A model generated the notes under the pieces. That model did no database searches and was not told the origin of the DNA. It saw only the letters and a list, made by a program, of their open reading frames with translations. This document shows, one piece after another, positions 1 through 9,343 of a stretch of 64,000 bases of DNA. Source of the DNA: Aliiglaciecola sp. M165 (GTDB lineage: Bacteria; Pseudomonadota; Gammaproteobacteria; Enterobacterales; Alteromonadaceae); the NCBI RefSeq assembly GCF_007197995.1, contig NZ_VKKH01000002.1, forward strand, positions 682,001 through 746,000. The letters run 5' to 3'. Both the position numbers and the translations under genes were made by a program. How positions within the stretch are numbered: the stretch's first letter is position 1; each line of letters starts with the position of its first letter.

Positions 1-219
1 TTCGTGCATCATTACCGCTTCTACCACGTGCATCGTGGCAAAGGCGTCGCGAATTTGTTGAGTGCTGTGGAAACGCATCAACTTACCACCATTGTATAAC
101 ATTCCTTGATGATCCTTGACGTACAATTTCACCAAATAAACATTCATTTCAAAAGACTGCACTTCAAGTTTATCGATGATGATCCGTTGGTCAGAAAGAT
201 TTTGGAAATCAAAAGCCAT
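1..219 (-). CDS. DUF6482-like protein, 3' end cut by window
   Basis: The first 73 codons of a gene whose end lies beyond the window. The translation starts MAFDFQNLSDQRIIID and continues with alternating strands (NVYLVKLYVKDHQGML, then a LMRFHSTQQIRDAFATMH segment). This pattern resembles the small DUF6482 proteins of Alteromonadales, recalled from memory. No signal peptide or membrane segment is visible, so it should be cytoplasmic. It runs in the same direction as the hydroxylase gene upstream, 71 bp away. The function is not known. Confidence 0.55.
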   Translation of the reverse strand, partial: MAFDFQNLSDQRIIIDKLEVQSFEMNVYLVKLYVKDHQGMLYNGGKLMRFHSTQQIRDAFATMHVVEAVMMHE

Positions 220-290
220 TAACAAGCCGCCTATGTTGAACAACCATTAGTTTTTACGGCGGCTGGCAAGGATTAGTTCAGTTGCTAAAA

Positions 291-1541
291 CTAGGCAACT
301 TGGTGAGACTGGTCATCACTATGATCGGGGGTTGTTTGCTGCCGCTTTTGACTGCGCTTAACCTGGACCATTAACATTAAACTGATTAAACCACCAAAAA
401 ACAGTACAGCCATCAACCACTGAGGCATATCGAGCAGCAATGATGATGCTAAGATCAGGCTGCTTCTTATCCATTCAGACCAAAGCGCAAAACGACGATT
501 TTCCATCAACCATGCAACAGAGACACTGCTATAGACGACAAAACTAGCTAACAGTAATTGGTTGGTGACCAACATGTTGGACGCATTCATCATTAAAAAC
601 ACACCTAAAATTGCCGTCATTAGGTACTGCAAAATGCAATACAGCTTTGCTGAGGTGCTCATAATAGTGTCGTAACGTTCAAAGCGACTCAAATCAACGC
701 GGGGCAAAGGATATTGCTGCTCCATATCGGCAGGTCGCCAACCTGTGCGTCCAAACCAAACTTTGAATTTATCTGACCAACGTTTGGTACGAACAGAGTC
801 TTTGACTAATTGACTGTAAACTTGCAGATTCGCCCAAAATGGATTCCAGCTATGCAAGGCCTTGCGCACACCATAAATTGGCTTTTCGTCGTCCAACTCT
901 TCCTGATAGCTGCCAAAAAGGCGATCCCACAAGATGAAGACACCACCATAATTACGATCCAAATAAATCTGATTTTGTGCATGATGAACTCGATGATTTG
1001 ATGGTGTTATAAAAATCCACTCATACCACCCGAGCTTTCCTACGTGCTGGGTATGCACCCAAAATTGATAGACCAAGTTTAACGAGCCAACAGTTAATAG
1101 CACTAAGGGGCTGAATCCCATTAACGCCATTGGCAGATAAAAGATAAAACCGAAAAACCCGCCTGACGACTGACGCAGCGCTGTTGACAAGTTGTAATCT
1201 TCACTGGAATGGTGCACCACATGTGACGCCCAAAATAAGCTCACTTCATGGCCAAATCTATGATTCCAGTAATAAAAGAAGTCATAAAGAATAAACGCCG
1301 TTATCCACATCCAGAGCGTGTCGGGTAAAGAGAATAAAGCGGCATTTTCGTAAACCAGTACATATAATGTAAACGGCACGATGTTTTTCATCACCCCAAT
1401 CATACGACTCAAGACGCCAGCACTAAGGCTCGAGACCGCGTCGTTGACACGGTAATATGATGTATGTTTCACCTTTTCTAACAGCAATTCCAAGCCGATG
1501 AGCAGGAAAAAAAACGGGATGGCATACAAGATGATGTTCAT
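291..1541 (-). CDS. Sterol desaturase / fatty acid hydroxylase family membrane protein
   Basis: A 416-residue integral membrane protein of the di-iron FA-hydroxylase superfamily, which inserts oxygen into lipid C-H bonds. The histidine clusters that bind the two irons are visible: HRFGH around residues 94-98, HVVHH around 107-111, and HTQH then HRVHH around 165-190. Membrane segments occur at the N-terminus (about 3-20), 58-90, 125-155, and in a hydrophobic C-terminal block (about 300-395). The long C-terminal membrane extension resembles the alkylglycerol monooxygenase (TMEM195-like) subgroup, but the substrate cannot be read from the sequence. The next gene is divergent, 180 bp away, so the two probably share a promoter region. 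Confidence 0.88.
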   Translation of the reverse strand: MNIILYAIPFFFLLIGLELLLEKVKHTSYYRVNDAVSSLSAGVLSRMIGVMKNIVPFTLYVLVYENAALFSLPDTLWMWITAFILYDFFYYWNHRFGHEVSLFWASHVVHHSSEDYNLSTALRQSSGGFFGFIFYLPMALMGFSPLVLLTVGSLNLVYQFWVHTQHVGKLGWYEWIFITPSNHRVHHAQNQIYLDRNYGGVFILWDRLFGSYQEELDDEKPIYGVRKALHSWNPFWANLQVYSQLVKDSVRTKRWSDKFKVWFGRTGWRPADMEQQYPLPRVDLSRFERYDTIMSTSAKLYCILQYLMTAILGVFLMMNASNMLVTNQLLLASFVVYSSVSVAWLMENRRFALWSEWIRSSLILASSLLLDMPQWLMAVLFFGGLISLMLMVQVKRSQKRQQTTPDHSDDQSHQVA

Positions 1542-1721
1542 AATTAATAAATGTTAATAAATCGTAAATGCTCCGACCAGTTTAATCTTAGTAACATTAG
1601 CTGTCTAGCGGTTGTTTTCTTGCAACATCGCTCCCAATAATGAATAGTGAGAAAAAATATTCAACAAACTGGTTTTAGGGTTGTCTTAACCTTTGAAAAG
1701 CTTGGATAAACAGGAGTTTGT

Positions 1722-2573
1722 ATGACTGAAGAAGCTCAAACCAAATCACTGGTACCGCACATAGCATTGATTGCGGTGGTTGTTATCGTGTTAGTGGCGG
1801 TGTTTTTCTTTTTTTCATCAGAGGAAGAACCACAACCTGTGCCCGTTGCTGTGCCTGTTGTTGAAGACCCCATCCCAGAGCCTGAAATTCAACAACCCGA
1901 TCCAGCATTAGACGAGCAGGAATACGCGACCATTGACGATACTCTCGAACAGACGGAGCCATCACAAATTTCGCTTCCAGATCCCGAGCCGGTGCCAGAA
2001 CCTTTGGATACTAGTGATGCAACGGTAAAATCTTCGTTGATTGAAATAGCTGCTTACGAAGCCGCAGCGAGCTTGTTGGTGAACGATGACTTACTTCGTC
2101 GGTTTGTTGTTTTCACCGAAAATACTGCTCGCCAAGCCAGCGCTCCCAACTTCCAAATTGTGCAAACCCCTGATCAAGACTTTCGTGTGTACCAACAATC
2201 AGGTAATGAATACATTGATGCAGCAAGCTTCAAGCGATATACGCCATATGTGGACATGCTAGATTCAATGGACAACGAGGCAATGCTGTCGCTATACGAA
2301 ACCTATAGCCCCGCATTGCAAGACATTTACGCTGAGATTGGCGATCCTGATGATAATTTCAAATACGTTCTGATTGACGCCATTAATCATGTTTTAGATA
2401 CCCCAGAAGTGCCTGTGCCTATAGAGGTGTACACCGAAAGCGTCATGTATAAATTTAAGGATGAAAGGTTAGAGAACCTGACAGCTCCGCAAAAACAATT
2501 GTTGCGAACGGGACCGGAAAACATGCGACGCATTAAAGCCAAGCTGCGTGAGCTGAAAGAATCTCTGCAGTAG
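1722..2573 (+). CDS. DUF3014 domain protein, membrane anchored
   Basis: A 283-residue protein with one N-terminal membrane segment (about residues 13-31, LIAVVVIVLVAVFFFF), then a proline- and acid-rich spacer (about 34-105, with many PVP, PEP and DPE steps). The globular periplasmic domain begins near the LLRRFVVFTENTARQ motif typical of DUF3014. The spacer should place the domain away from the inner membrane. The function of DUF3014 is not established. The start follows an AGGAG-type site. The DUF1285 gene begins 18 bp after its stop, so the two form an operon, a pairing I also know from related bacteria. Confidence 0.85.
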   Translation: MTEEAQTKSLVPHIALIAVVVIVLVAVFFFFSSEEEPQPVPVAVPVVEDPIPEPEIQQPDPALDEQEYATIDDTLEQTEPSQISLPDPEPVPEPLDTSDATVKSSLIEIAAYEAAASLLVNDDLLRRFVVFTENTARQASAPNFQIVQTPDQDFRVYQQSGNEYIDAASFKRYTPYVDMLDSMDNEAMLSLYETYSPALQDIYAEIGDPDDNFKYVLIDAINHVLDTPEVPVPIEVYTESVMYKFKDERLENLTAPQKQLLRTGPENMRRIKAKLRELKESLQ

Positions 2574-2591
2574 GCTAGCCAGGAGCTAATT

Positions 2592-3128
2592 TTGGATTTA
2601 GCGTCTCTACAGCAACAGCTTCAAGCACAACAAAACAAGGTTCCACCCGTTGACAAGTGGAACCCTGATTTTTGTGGTGACATAGATCTGCAAATTAAAC
2701 ACGATGGAAGCTGGTACTACATGGGCACACCGATAGGCCGTAAAGCCCTGGTAAAACTGTTTTCGTCGGTACTGCGAAAAGATGGCGATGACTACTTTTT
2801 AGTTACCCCTGTTGAGAAAGTTGGAATACAGGTTGAAGATGTCCCCTTTATTGTCACCCAATGGGAGCTAAACGAAGGTAAACTAGTATTTACAACGCTC
2901 ACCGAAGATACGTTTATCGTTGGCGCAAAGCACCCGGTTGAACTCAAGCAAGACGCTAAGACCCAAGCATGGCTACCTTATGTCAAAGTAAGAAGAAACC
3001 TTTGGGCTCGCTTACACCAAAATGTCTACTATCAACTTATCGAAATTGCCACCGAATCTCTTGAAGACGGCAAACCTAGCCTGTTAATCAAAAGTGGAGA
3101 TTACCACTTTTCGCTAGGCAGCTTTTAA
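2592..3128 (+). CDS. DUF1285 family protein, TTG start
   Basis: A 178-residue soluble protein of the DUF1285 family. The recognisable core runs from VDKWNPDFCGDIDLQI through GSWYYMGTPIGR, then LVTPVEKVGIQVEDVPF. The start codon is TTG at 2592, set by the AGGAGCTAATT sequence immediately before it; no in-frame ATG exists near. There is no signal peptide. It is the second gene of a two-gene operon with the DUF3014 gene. The function is unknown. Confidence 0.85.
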   Translation: MDLASLQQQLQAQQNKVPPVDKWNPDFCGDIDLQIKHDGSWYYMGTPIGRKALVKLFSSVLRKDGDDYFLVTPVEKVGIQVEDVPFIVTQWELNEGKLVFTTLTEDTFIVGAKHPVELKQDAKTQAWLPYVKVRRNLWARLHQNVYYQLIEIATESLEDGKPSLLIKSGDYHFSLGSF

Positions 3129-3262
3129 GTCCTCAAGAGCCATCTCAAACGACAGCATTGATTGACGCGGACAGCCAAATAGATTTCTCCGCATTCTTTG
3201 ACCTAGGTTAGAAGATCGCCTAATGTGGAGCTTTCCTGTTTTGATTCAAGAGCCCATAGACC

Positions 3263-4588
3263 ATGCCAATAACCATCTTGCCTAATGTCACACACGACAC
3301 CAAACCTGCACTTTTCGTATCGGTACTAGCCGCAGCGCTTTTTAGTATGTCGACGCACGCTGCAACCCTTATCCATGCTGGCTCACTCATCGCCGCAGAT
3401 TCAGATAAAGTGCAGAAAAATATGACTGTTGTTGTTGAAGGCAACATGATTAAAGAGATCAAATCGGGTTTTATTGCACCATCAGAAAACGACACCTTAA
3501 TTGATTTATCTGACTACACATTAATGCCAGGCTTAATGGATATGCACACTCATTTGACCTTTGAACACAGTGGCCCCGGCACCTATTTAGAAAGGTTTGT
3601 ATTGAACGAAGCGGATTTCACCATTCAAGCCGTTGGTTATGCTAAAACCACACTCGAAGCGGGTTTTACTACAGTACGAAATCTTGGTGACGGTTATAAC
3701 GAAACTGTTGCGTTGAGAAAAGCCATTAACAGAGGCGCCATTCCCGGCCCAAGAGTGTTTACTGCTGCCAAATCCATTGCCACAACCGGAGGTCATGCAG
3801 ACCCCACAAATGGACAGGCAAAAATCATCTCCACTGATCCTGGCCCTAAGCAGGGCGTCATAAATGGTGTTGCAGAAGCCAGAAAAGCGGTAAGACAGCG
3901 ATACAAAGACGGCGCTGATTTGATAAAAATCACCGCAACGGGCGGGGTGCTTTCCGTGGCAAAAAGTGGTCAAAATCCACAATTTATGGAAGATGAATTA
4001 CAAGCCGTTGTTGATACAGCAAAAGATTATGGATTAACCGTAGCGGTGCATGCCCACGGCAAAGAAGGTATGCGCAGAGCGATCGTTGCAGGCGTTGACT
4101 CTATCGAACATGGCACCTACATGGACAAAGAAATCTTTCGGCTAATGAAAAAGCATGGCACCTATTATGTGCCTACAATCATGGCCGGTAACTGGGTAGC
4201 AGAAAAATCCAAAATTGATGGCTTCTTCCCAGCACTTGTCAGACCTAAAGCAGCAGAAATTGGCCCCAAAATTAAACAGACCTTTGCTGCTGCATACAAA
4301 GCAGGGGTAAAAATTGCGTTTGGCACTGATTCAGGTGTATCCGCCCACGGTGACAACGGACTGGAGTTTGTACTCATGGTAGAAGCGGGCATGAAACCTA
4401 TCGAGGCGATTCGCAGTGCCACATATCACGGTGCGGCATTGCTCAACGAGTTAGACCGTTTAGGCACAGTTGAAGCCGGTAAGCTTGCCGATTTGGTCGC
4501 CGTGAAAGGCGATCCGCTTGCTGATATCACCGAAATGCAAGATATCGACTTTGTGATGAAAGATGGCAACGTTTATCTTCAAAAATAA
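3263..4588 (+). CDS. Exported metal-dependent amidohydrolase
   Basis: A 441-residue member of the amidohydrolase superfamily (imidazolonepropionase/prolidase-like, Xaa-Pro or carboxypeptidase type). Metal-site motifs are in order: MDMHTHL near residue 92, a lysine in the [11 protein letters not shown] strand (likely the carbamylated metal bridge), HAHGKEG near 260, IEHGT near 280 and FGTDSGV near 352. A hydrophobic stretch ending MSTHAA (about residues 18-34) looks like a signal peptide, preceded by a longer than usual polar N-terminus. A later start is therefore possible, although no better ATG is present. It likely hydrolyses dipeptides or cyclic amides in the periplasm. The substrate is not determinable. 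Confidence 0.85.
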   Translation: MPITILPNVTHDTKPALFVSVLAAALFSMSTHAATLIHAGSLIAADSDKVQKNMTVVVEGNMIKEIKSGFIAPSENDTLIDLSDYTLMPGLMDMHTHLTFEHSGPGTYLERFVLNEADFTIQAVGYAKTTLEAGFTTVRNLGDGYNETVALRKAINRGAIPGPRVFTAAKSIATTGGHADPTNGQAKIISTDPGPKQGVINGVAEARKAVRQRYKDGADLIKITATGGVLSVAKSGQNPQFMEDELQAVVDTAKDYGLTVAVHAHGKEGMRRAIVAGVDSIEHGTYMDKEIFRLMKKHGTYYVPTIMAGNWVAEKSKIDGFFPALVRPKAAEIGPKIKQTFAAAYKAGVKIAFGTDSGVSAHGDNGLEFVLMVEAGMKPIEAIRSATYHGAALLNELDRLGTVEAGKLADLVAVKGDPLADITEMQDIDFVMKDGNVYLQK

Positions 4589-4607
4589 ACCGGAATAGCG
4601 AGGGTTC

Positions 4608-5324
4608 ATGCGGCTAATAACTTTTTTACTATCGATGTTAATGCTGGTTAGCACATTACCAGCACTGGCCAAAGAGGGTCACGAGTTTAATGATTTATAT
4701 CGCGTTACTTTGTTGCGCGCAGCACCCGGTGAATTTTCGCGGTTGTTGGCAGACATGCAAAACAAATCTAAGCGCGGAAATTATCACATTCTTCGCCACA
4801 GTCAGGGCGATCACTGGGATTTGATGACCATCGAACATTGGGGCAGCTACAGCGCCTGGTTTGACCCAGCTAATCCCAAACGCCAAACACAGGACAAGTC
4901 GTGGCGAGAGCACCTGGATCGACTTAGCAGTTACCGTTCAGAATGGTTTGCTTATGGTCCAGACAAACCAGTTATCGAGCAAGGCGTGCATAATAACGAT
5001 TTGTACCATGTAGAAATGTTCCGTGCGTTGGCTGGACACAAGATTAAATTACTTCATCAACGTGCAATCGAAAACGAATATTTGCAACAGACAGGGCAGG
5101 TGGTCAACGTTGTTTTTAAAGGCGATCAAGGCACAGATTGGGATGTTATGACGATAGGATTTCACAAAAGCCTACTCAGTTTTGCCAAAGGCTCTGACTT
5201 GTCAGTGGATGAAAAAGATAAAATCGCTAAACAAGTAGGCTTTAAAGGCGTTGCTGATATTGGCCCATATTTACGCAGCTTATTGGCGTCTCACAACGAT
5301 ACGCTAGCAGTTAGTGTGAAATAG
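4608..5324 (+). CDS. Secreted protein with two tandem related domains
   Basis: A 238-residue exported protein (signal peptide MRLITFLLSMLMLVSTLPALA). The mature part contains two copies of a similar unit. The first begins FNDLYRVTLLRAAPG near residue 27 and contains GDHWDLMTIEHWGSY; the second begins NNDLYHVEMFRALAG near 130 and contains GTDWDVMTIGFH. Each unit has the strand-helix-strand look of a dimeric alpha/beta barrel (ABM/EthD-like), so the protein could form the barrel within one chain. It starts 19 bp after the amidohydrolase stop, so the two are probably co-transcribed. The activity is unknown. Confidence 0.72.
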   Translation: MRLITFLLSMLMLVSTLPALAKEGHEFNDLYRVTLLRAAPGEFSRLLADMQNKSKRGNYHILRHSQGDHWDLMTIEHWGSYSAWFDPANPKRQTQDKSWREHLDRLSSYRSEWFAYGPDKPVIEQGVHNNDLYHVEMFRALAGHKIKLLHQRAIENEYLQQTGQVVNVVFKGDQGTDWDVMTIGFHKSLLSFAKGSDLSVDEKDKIAKQVGFKGVADIGPYLRSLLASHNDTLAVSVK

Positions 5325-5460
5325 TGACAAAACGACAAAGCCATACAGAACCTTTCGTAAGGTTGAAATCACACAGACAAAGACTCGGTCTATGATCTGG
5401 ATAGCAATAAGTTGCGTTTAACCATCAACAACAAACTGTACCCACAACATGGAGATAACA

Positions 5461-6225
5461 ATGAAATTTCGAACTTCTGCGGTAGCATTGCTTGCAACAC
5501 TAGGCCTTGCGTTTAGCGCTTCATCACTCGCCGATGGACATAGCATTGCCGACCATATCAAATCAGCCATGGACAGCGATATTCGTACTGATCGCGAAAA
5601 AGAACGTGATCGCAATCGCCGCCCAGTTGAGACATTGGAATTTTTTGGTTTGGAATCTGATATGCGGATCGTCGAGTTGATCCCTGGTGGCGGATGGTAT
5701 ACCAAACTTCTTGCTCCCGCTATGGCTGAAAAAGGCGAATATTTCGCAGCGATCGGAACCGGTAGAATTAAAGACCGTTTAGTTGGTAAGCCTGGCTTTG
5801 AGAAAATGAAAATCGTTGCTGAAGACGCCAAACTATGGCGTGAAGACGGCGATCGCTTCTACTCCTTGGAACTCGACTCACTGGGTGTTGATAACGTAGA
5901 CATGGTTCTGACTTTTAGAAACTATCACAACTTCAACGCGCAAGGCCGTGCAGCAATGAATAAAGCGGCATTTGATGCGCTTAAATCTGGCGGTATCTAT
6001 GCTGTTGTTGATCATACAACGCGTCACATGGAGCCAATGAACGAATCGAATAGACGCCGTGTCGACCCTGTATTAGCGATTAAAGAAATTCTCGCTGCGG
6101 GCTTTGAGTTTGTTGATTACAGCGACATCCACTATCGCGAAGACGACGAACTCGAATACGAAGTAGGCGCTAAGTCTGTGTCAGGCAACACTGACCGCTG
6201 GACCTTCAAGTTCCGTAAGCCGTAG
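5461..6225 (+). CDS. Exported class I SAM methyltransferase-like protein
   Basis: About 254 residues counted from the ATG at 5461, which has a GGAG site in front; an upstream in-frame ATG at 5449 lacks one. It has a clear signal peptide (LLATLGLAFSASSLADG), then a methyltransferase-like domain: RIVELIPGGGWYTKLLAP is the SAM-binding motif I region (VELxPGGGWY), followed by DMVLTFRNYHNF and a GGIYAVVDHTTR strand. This is the predicted-methyltransferase group that typically carries a signal peptide (COG4798-like, from memory). SAM is not known to be available in the periplasm, so the domain may bind another ligand or be non-catalytic. Confidence 0.8.
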   Translation: MKFRTSAVALLATLGLAFSASSLADGHSIADHIKSAMDSDIRTDREKERDRNRRPVETLEFFGLESDMRIVELIPGGGWYTKLLAPAMAEKGEYFAAIGTGRIKDRLVGKPGFEKMKIVAEDAKLWREDGDRFYSLELDSLGVDNVDMVLTFRNYHNFNAQGRAAMNKAAFDALKSGGIYAVVDHTTRHMEPMNESNRRRVDPVLAIKEILAAGFEFVDYSDIHYREDDELEYEVGAKSVSGNTDRWTFKFRKP

Positions 6226-6248
6226 GCAAGGCATTTGAATCTAATTTG

Positions 6249-6432
6249 AGAGATCCCGCACAAAGAGCATCTGCGGGATGACGTATTACGTTAAAGTAGT
6301 TGTCGCTCAGACAAATCCTAAAACGTACGTCACCTCAAACATAAAGTAATACGTAATCCCAAGCGTAAATTAATGAGTCATCCCAAGCGTCAATTAATAC
6401 GTCATCCCAGCGTGCTCTTAGCTGGGATCTCT
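6249..6432. repeat. Pair of inverted intergenic repeats between convergent genes
   Basis: Two hairpins, GATCCCGC...GCGGGATGAC at about 6252-6282 and GTCATCCCAG...GCTGGGATCTC at about 6401-6431, are inverted copies of each other. Shorter GTCATCCC copies lie between them. They sit between the convergent methyltransferase and GH16 genes and could act as a two-way terminator. A diverged copy (GTCATCCCGAA...CAGGGATC) lies near 21963-21990. Confidence 0.6.
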
Positions 6433-6454
6433 CTACTCAATCCGCTCTAATCCT

Positions 6455-7414
6455 TTACCACCCTTCCACTGGATGCGAATCTAACTGATAATAACGGATC
6501 CAGTCATATTGGGTTTTCATAGGGTATTGGTTATCGCGTTTATTACCACCAAATTCGTTTTGGATACTATCGTTCGGGATCCAAAAATTCATAAATATTG
6601 TCGTTGGATTATCAGGGATTGGCGTGGGATTTTTTTGTGGTGCTACACATTCTGGCTGACAATCAATATCACTCTGAGAAAGGGTTTTCACTAACTTTCC
6701 GTCAACATACCAACGGATTGCGTCGGGCACCCATTCGATAGCAAACACTCGCCACTCGTCAACCGGACCTACTACAATCTTATCCTCCCAAGCTCCATAA
6801 TCCCTGGTGCGCCACCACTCCCAGGTATTTTTACCGTAGATTAAGTTTGCTTGGAATTTGTCAGGCCGACCGCCTTCTAATTCAACGTCAATTTCTTCCC
6901 ACTCTTGGGCACCGACATTCGGAGCCAAGCGGTCAAAGTCGTTTGTGTAGGTAAATAATGAGGATATGTAACCAGACGCTTGATGCCGATTCGGCGCTTT
7001 CATGCGGGTTTCGATTCGACCGTAGCGCATTTTTTTGGATTGCACGGTGTGCAGTTCGCCACAGGAATAATCATAAGGGCCTTTTTGTTGATCGTGGTCG
7101 ACAGACCAGCTTGCCGATACAGGCTCTTTGCGGATCACCAATTCCAAGTAGCCGTTCACCACTTGTACACCTTGATCCTGAAAACGGCACATTGATTCGC
7201 CCCCAACTGCACCGTCACCTTTTTTCCAGATTGCGCTGTTAAAACGATCAAAGCGTTCATCCAAGACCAATGTAAAGCCTTCGTATTCTCCGGTGTATTG
7301 AGGATAGGTAATAAAGGAACTGTTGTCTGAGTCGTTTGATACATTAGTACCAACATGTGTGCATGACACCAAACAAATGGATAAAACAACGCTTAGGAAA
7401 GCAGAAACTTTCAT
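6455..7414 (-). CDS. GH16 family glycoside hydrolase, lipoprotein
   Basis: A 319-residue lipoprotein: the signal ends LSICLVSC with the lipidated cysteine at residue 18. The GH16 catalytic motif is EEIDVELE at residues 173-180, giving nucleophile E174, D176 and acid/base E178. The E-I-D-x-E spacing lacks the extra bulge residue of laminarinases, agarases and kappa-carrageenases, so it belongs with the lichenase/xyloglucanase-like branch. Aromatic residues for sugar stacking surround it (WEWWRTRDYGAWED, FMNFWIPND). It probably cuts a beta-1,3/1,4-glucan or related algal polysaccharide at the cell surface. It stands alone with no transporter or sugar regulator beside it. Confidence 0.88.
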   Translation of the reverse strand: MKVSAFLSVVLSICLVSCTHVGTNVSNDSDNSSFITYPQYTGEYEGFTLVLDERFDRFNSAIWKKGDGAVGGESMCRFQDQGVQVVNGYLELVIRKEPVSASWSVDHDQQKGPYDYSCGELHTVQSKKMRYGRIETRMKAPNRHQASGYISSLFTYTNDFDRLAPNVGAQEWEEIDVELEGGRPDKFQANLIYGKNTWEWWRTRDYGAWEDKIVVGPVDEWRVFAIEWVPDAIRWYVDGKLVKTLSQSDIDCQPECVAPQKNPTPIPDNPTTIFMNFWIPNDSIQNEFGGNKRDNQYPMKTQYDWIRYYQLDSHPVEGW

Positions 7415-7510
7415 CGTGAACCTCGTGTTACACAGAGAAATGCGAGCAAGTTACGGCCCAGTAAAATCGGCTAATTTGATGTTAGTACAAACCGTTACCC
7501 TTCACAATTA

Positions 7511-7531
7511 TGCACACAATAATAGTGTGCA
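7511..7531. promoter_or_regulatory. Inverted repeat upstream of the GH16 gene
   Basis: Perfect 7-bp arms TGCACAC and GTGTGCA separated by 7 A/T bases, about 97 bp upstream of the GH16 start and 54 bp downstream of the tusA stop. It could be an operator for the GH16 gene or a weak terminator for the pyrE-tusA transcript; there is no T-run to support the latter. Confidence 0.35.
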
Positions 7532-7584
7532 CAGCAGTAAAACAAGGCCTTGGCGATATTGTCTGACAAGCCCAACAATGAATG

Positions 7585-7848
7585 TTAGAGACCTTTCTTG
7601 ATGAGGTATTGATAGGGGCTTTTGTCAGTGTGAGCACTTACTAATGTGTGGTCCATAAATCGACAGAAGCTAGGGATATCACGAGTGGTAGAGTGATCAT
7701 CAGCAATCACACTTAAAGTCTGTCCATCCAGCATATTGCGAATTTGCAGACGCACCATCATTACTGGCTCCGGGCAGCGCATACCCAACGCATCAAGATG
7801 TGCATCGGCATCAGGAAACGCTAGGTTATGATCTGTCTCAGATGCCAT
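7585..7848 (-). CDS. tusA: TusA/SirA family sulfur carrier protein
   Basis: An 87-residue protein of the TusA family. The signature CPxP is present as RCPEPVM, with the sulfur-accepting cysteine at residue 25 after DALGM. TusA carries persulfide sulfur from cysteine desulfurase IscS into tRNA 2-thiouridine synthesis. Several paralogues of this family (TusA, YeeD, YedF) look alike, and linkage to pyrE is unusual for the classical tusA, so the exact paralogue is uncertain. Its start overlaps the end of pyrE by 11 bp, implying translational coupling. Confidence 0.78.
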   Translation of the reverse strand: MASETDHNLAFPDADAHLDALGMRCPEPVMMVRLQIRNMLDGQTLSVIADDHSTTRDIPSFCRFMDHTLVSAHTDKSPYQYLIKKGL

Positions 7849-8479
7849 AGTCTTGACGATATTGCTTGATGTTGGCCAGATGCTCAGCCATCTCAGGTTT
7901 GTCTTGCAAGTATTCGACTAGGTCTGCCAAGCTTACAATCGACACAACTTTTGTATTGAAGTCTCGCTCAACTTCCTGAATCGCAGACAACTCGCCTTTA
8001 CCTTTTTCTTGTCGATCCAACGCAATCAATACGCCTGCAAGGCTTGCTCCGTGAGCGTCGATAAGCGCCATTGACTCGCGAATCGCCGTGCCAGCGGTGA
8101 TCACATCATCCACCAGCATGATCCGACCGCTCAGCTCACTTCCAACCAGGGTGCCACCTTCACCATGATCTTTTGCTTCTTTGCGGTTGAAGCAATAGGG
8201 CGTGTCAATGTTGTGTTTATCGGCAAGGGCAACAGCAGTGGTTGTGGCAATGGGAATACCTTTATAAGCAGGACCAAACAACACATCAAACTCAACGCCC
8301 GCAGAGACAAGTGCCTGGGCATAATATTGGCCCAGCTTTGCCAAATCATTACCTGTATTAAATAGCCCCGCATTAAAAAAGTAAGGACTGGTGCGGCCAG
8401 ATTTAAGGGTAAATTGTCCAAAACGCAATACGTCTCGCGCTAAGGCAAACTCGATAAATTCCCGTTGAAAGTCTTGCAT
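7838..8479 (-). CDS. pyrE: Orotate phosphoribosyltransferase
   Basis: A 213-residue enzyme that joins orotate to PRPP to make orotidine 5'-phosphate in pyrimidine synthesis. The PRPP-binding motif is [17 protein letters not shown] near residues 120-136. The N-terminal [16 protein letters not shown] is the usual substrate-binding loop, and length is normal for the family. It lies 28 bp downstream of rph, the arrangement known from enterobacteria, where rph translation affects pyrE expression by attenuation. I did not find a convincing attenuator hairpin in the short gap. Confidence 0.97.
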   Translation of the reverse strand: MQDFQREFIEFALARDVLRFGQFTLKSGRTSPYFFNAGLFNTGNDLAKLGQYYAQALVSAGVEFDVLFGPAYKGIPIATTTAVALADKHNIDTPYCFNRKEAKDHGEGGTLVGSELSGRIMLVDDVITAGTAIRESMALIDAHGASLAGVLIALDRQEKGKGELSAIQEVERDFNTKVVSIVSLADLVEYLQDKPEMAEHLANIKQYRQDYGI

Positions 8480-8507
8480 GATTAAACTCTATTGATGACT
8501 AGGATAA

Positions 8508-9236
8508 TTAATTAAGTGCGCTTTTTTGAATGTCGAACAATTCTCGTAAGCCGTGTTTAGCCAGCTCCAACATTTCGTTCATCTCTTCAAAGCTAAAGGG
8601 TTCGCCCTCAGCGGTGCCTTGCACTTCGATAAGCTTACCGGTGTCGGTCATCACCACATTCATGTCTGTTTCAGCTTCAGAATCTTCAGGATAATCTAGG
8701 TCAGCGACCGCATTCCCTTTGTAAACCCCTACAGACAACGCAGCAATCATATGCTTGAGTGGATTGGTTTTTAAAATACCTTTGCTACGCATGTAAGTCA
8801 GCGCATCGACTAAGGCTACGCAGGCGCCGGTAATAGATGCGGTGCGTGTACCGCCGTCGGCTTGGATGACGTCACAGTCTACCGTGATAGTGTTTTCGCC
8901 CAACAATTGCAAGTCTACGGCTGCACGCAATGAGCGAGCAATCAAGCGCTGGATTTCTAACGTACGGCCACCTTGTTTACCTCGAGCAGCTTCACGACCA
9001 GAACGGGTGTGAGTTGAACGGGGTAACATGCTGTACTCAGCAGTGATCCAACCTTTGCCCTGTCCTTTCATGAAACGCGGAACACCCTCTTCAACACTGG
9101 CGTTACAAATTACTTTGGTGTTGCCAAACTCAACTAACACCGAACCCTCGGCATGGCAGGTGAATTGACGGGTGATGGTAACAGGACGAATTTGGCTAAC
9201 GGTTCTTCCGCTTGGACGCATGGTGACACTCCTCAT
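8508..9236 (-). CDS. rph: Ribonuclease PH
   Basis: A 242-residue phosphorolytic 3'-5' exoribonuclease that trims tRNA 3' ends. It matches the family along its whole length: [16 protein letters not shown] at the start, then [37 protein letters not shown], and [20 protein letters not shown] near the C-terminus. RNase PH normally forms a hexameric ring. It is the first gene of the rph-pyrE-tusA operon and appears intact, without the frameshift known from E. coli K-12. Confidence 0.97.
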   Translation of the reverse strand: MRSVTMRPSGRTVSQIRPVTITRQFTCHAEGSVLVEFGNTKVICNASVEEGVPRFMKGQGKGWITAEYSMLPRSTHTRSGREAARGKQGGRTLEIQRLIARSLRAAVDLQLLGENTITVDCDVIQADGGTRTASITGACVALVDALTYMRSKGILKTNPLKHMIAALSVGVYKGNAVADLDYPEDSEAETDMNVVMTDTGKLIEVQGTAEGEPFSFEEMNEMLELAKHGLRELFDIQKSALN

Positions 9237-9294
9237 TGATATGGCGCAGGATTATAGCCTAAGTATTGGGAATGTTGCAGCTTAGCTGCAAATA

Positions 9295-9323
9295 AAAAAG
9301 GATGGCGTAAGCCATCCCTTTTT
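9295..9323 (-). terminator. Rho-independent terminator after the S9 peptidase gene
   Basis: Stem GGATGGC / GCCATCC with a GTAA loop, flanked by A-runs on the left and T-runs on the right, so it can end transcription in both directions. It sits 21 bp beyond the stop of the peptidase gene and upstream of rph. Confidence 0.85.
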
Positions 9324-9343
9324 CATTGAGAAATAGTTTCGAC

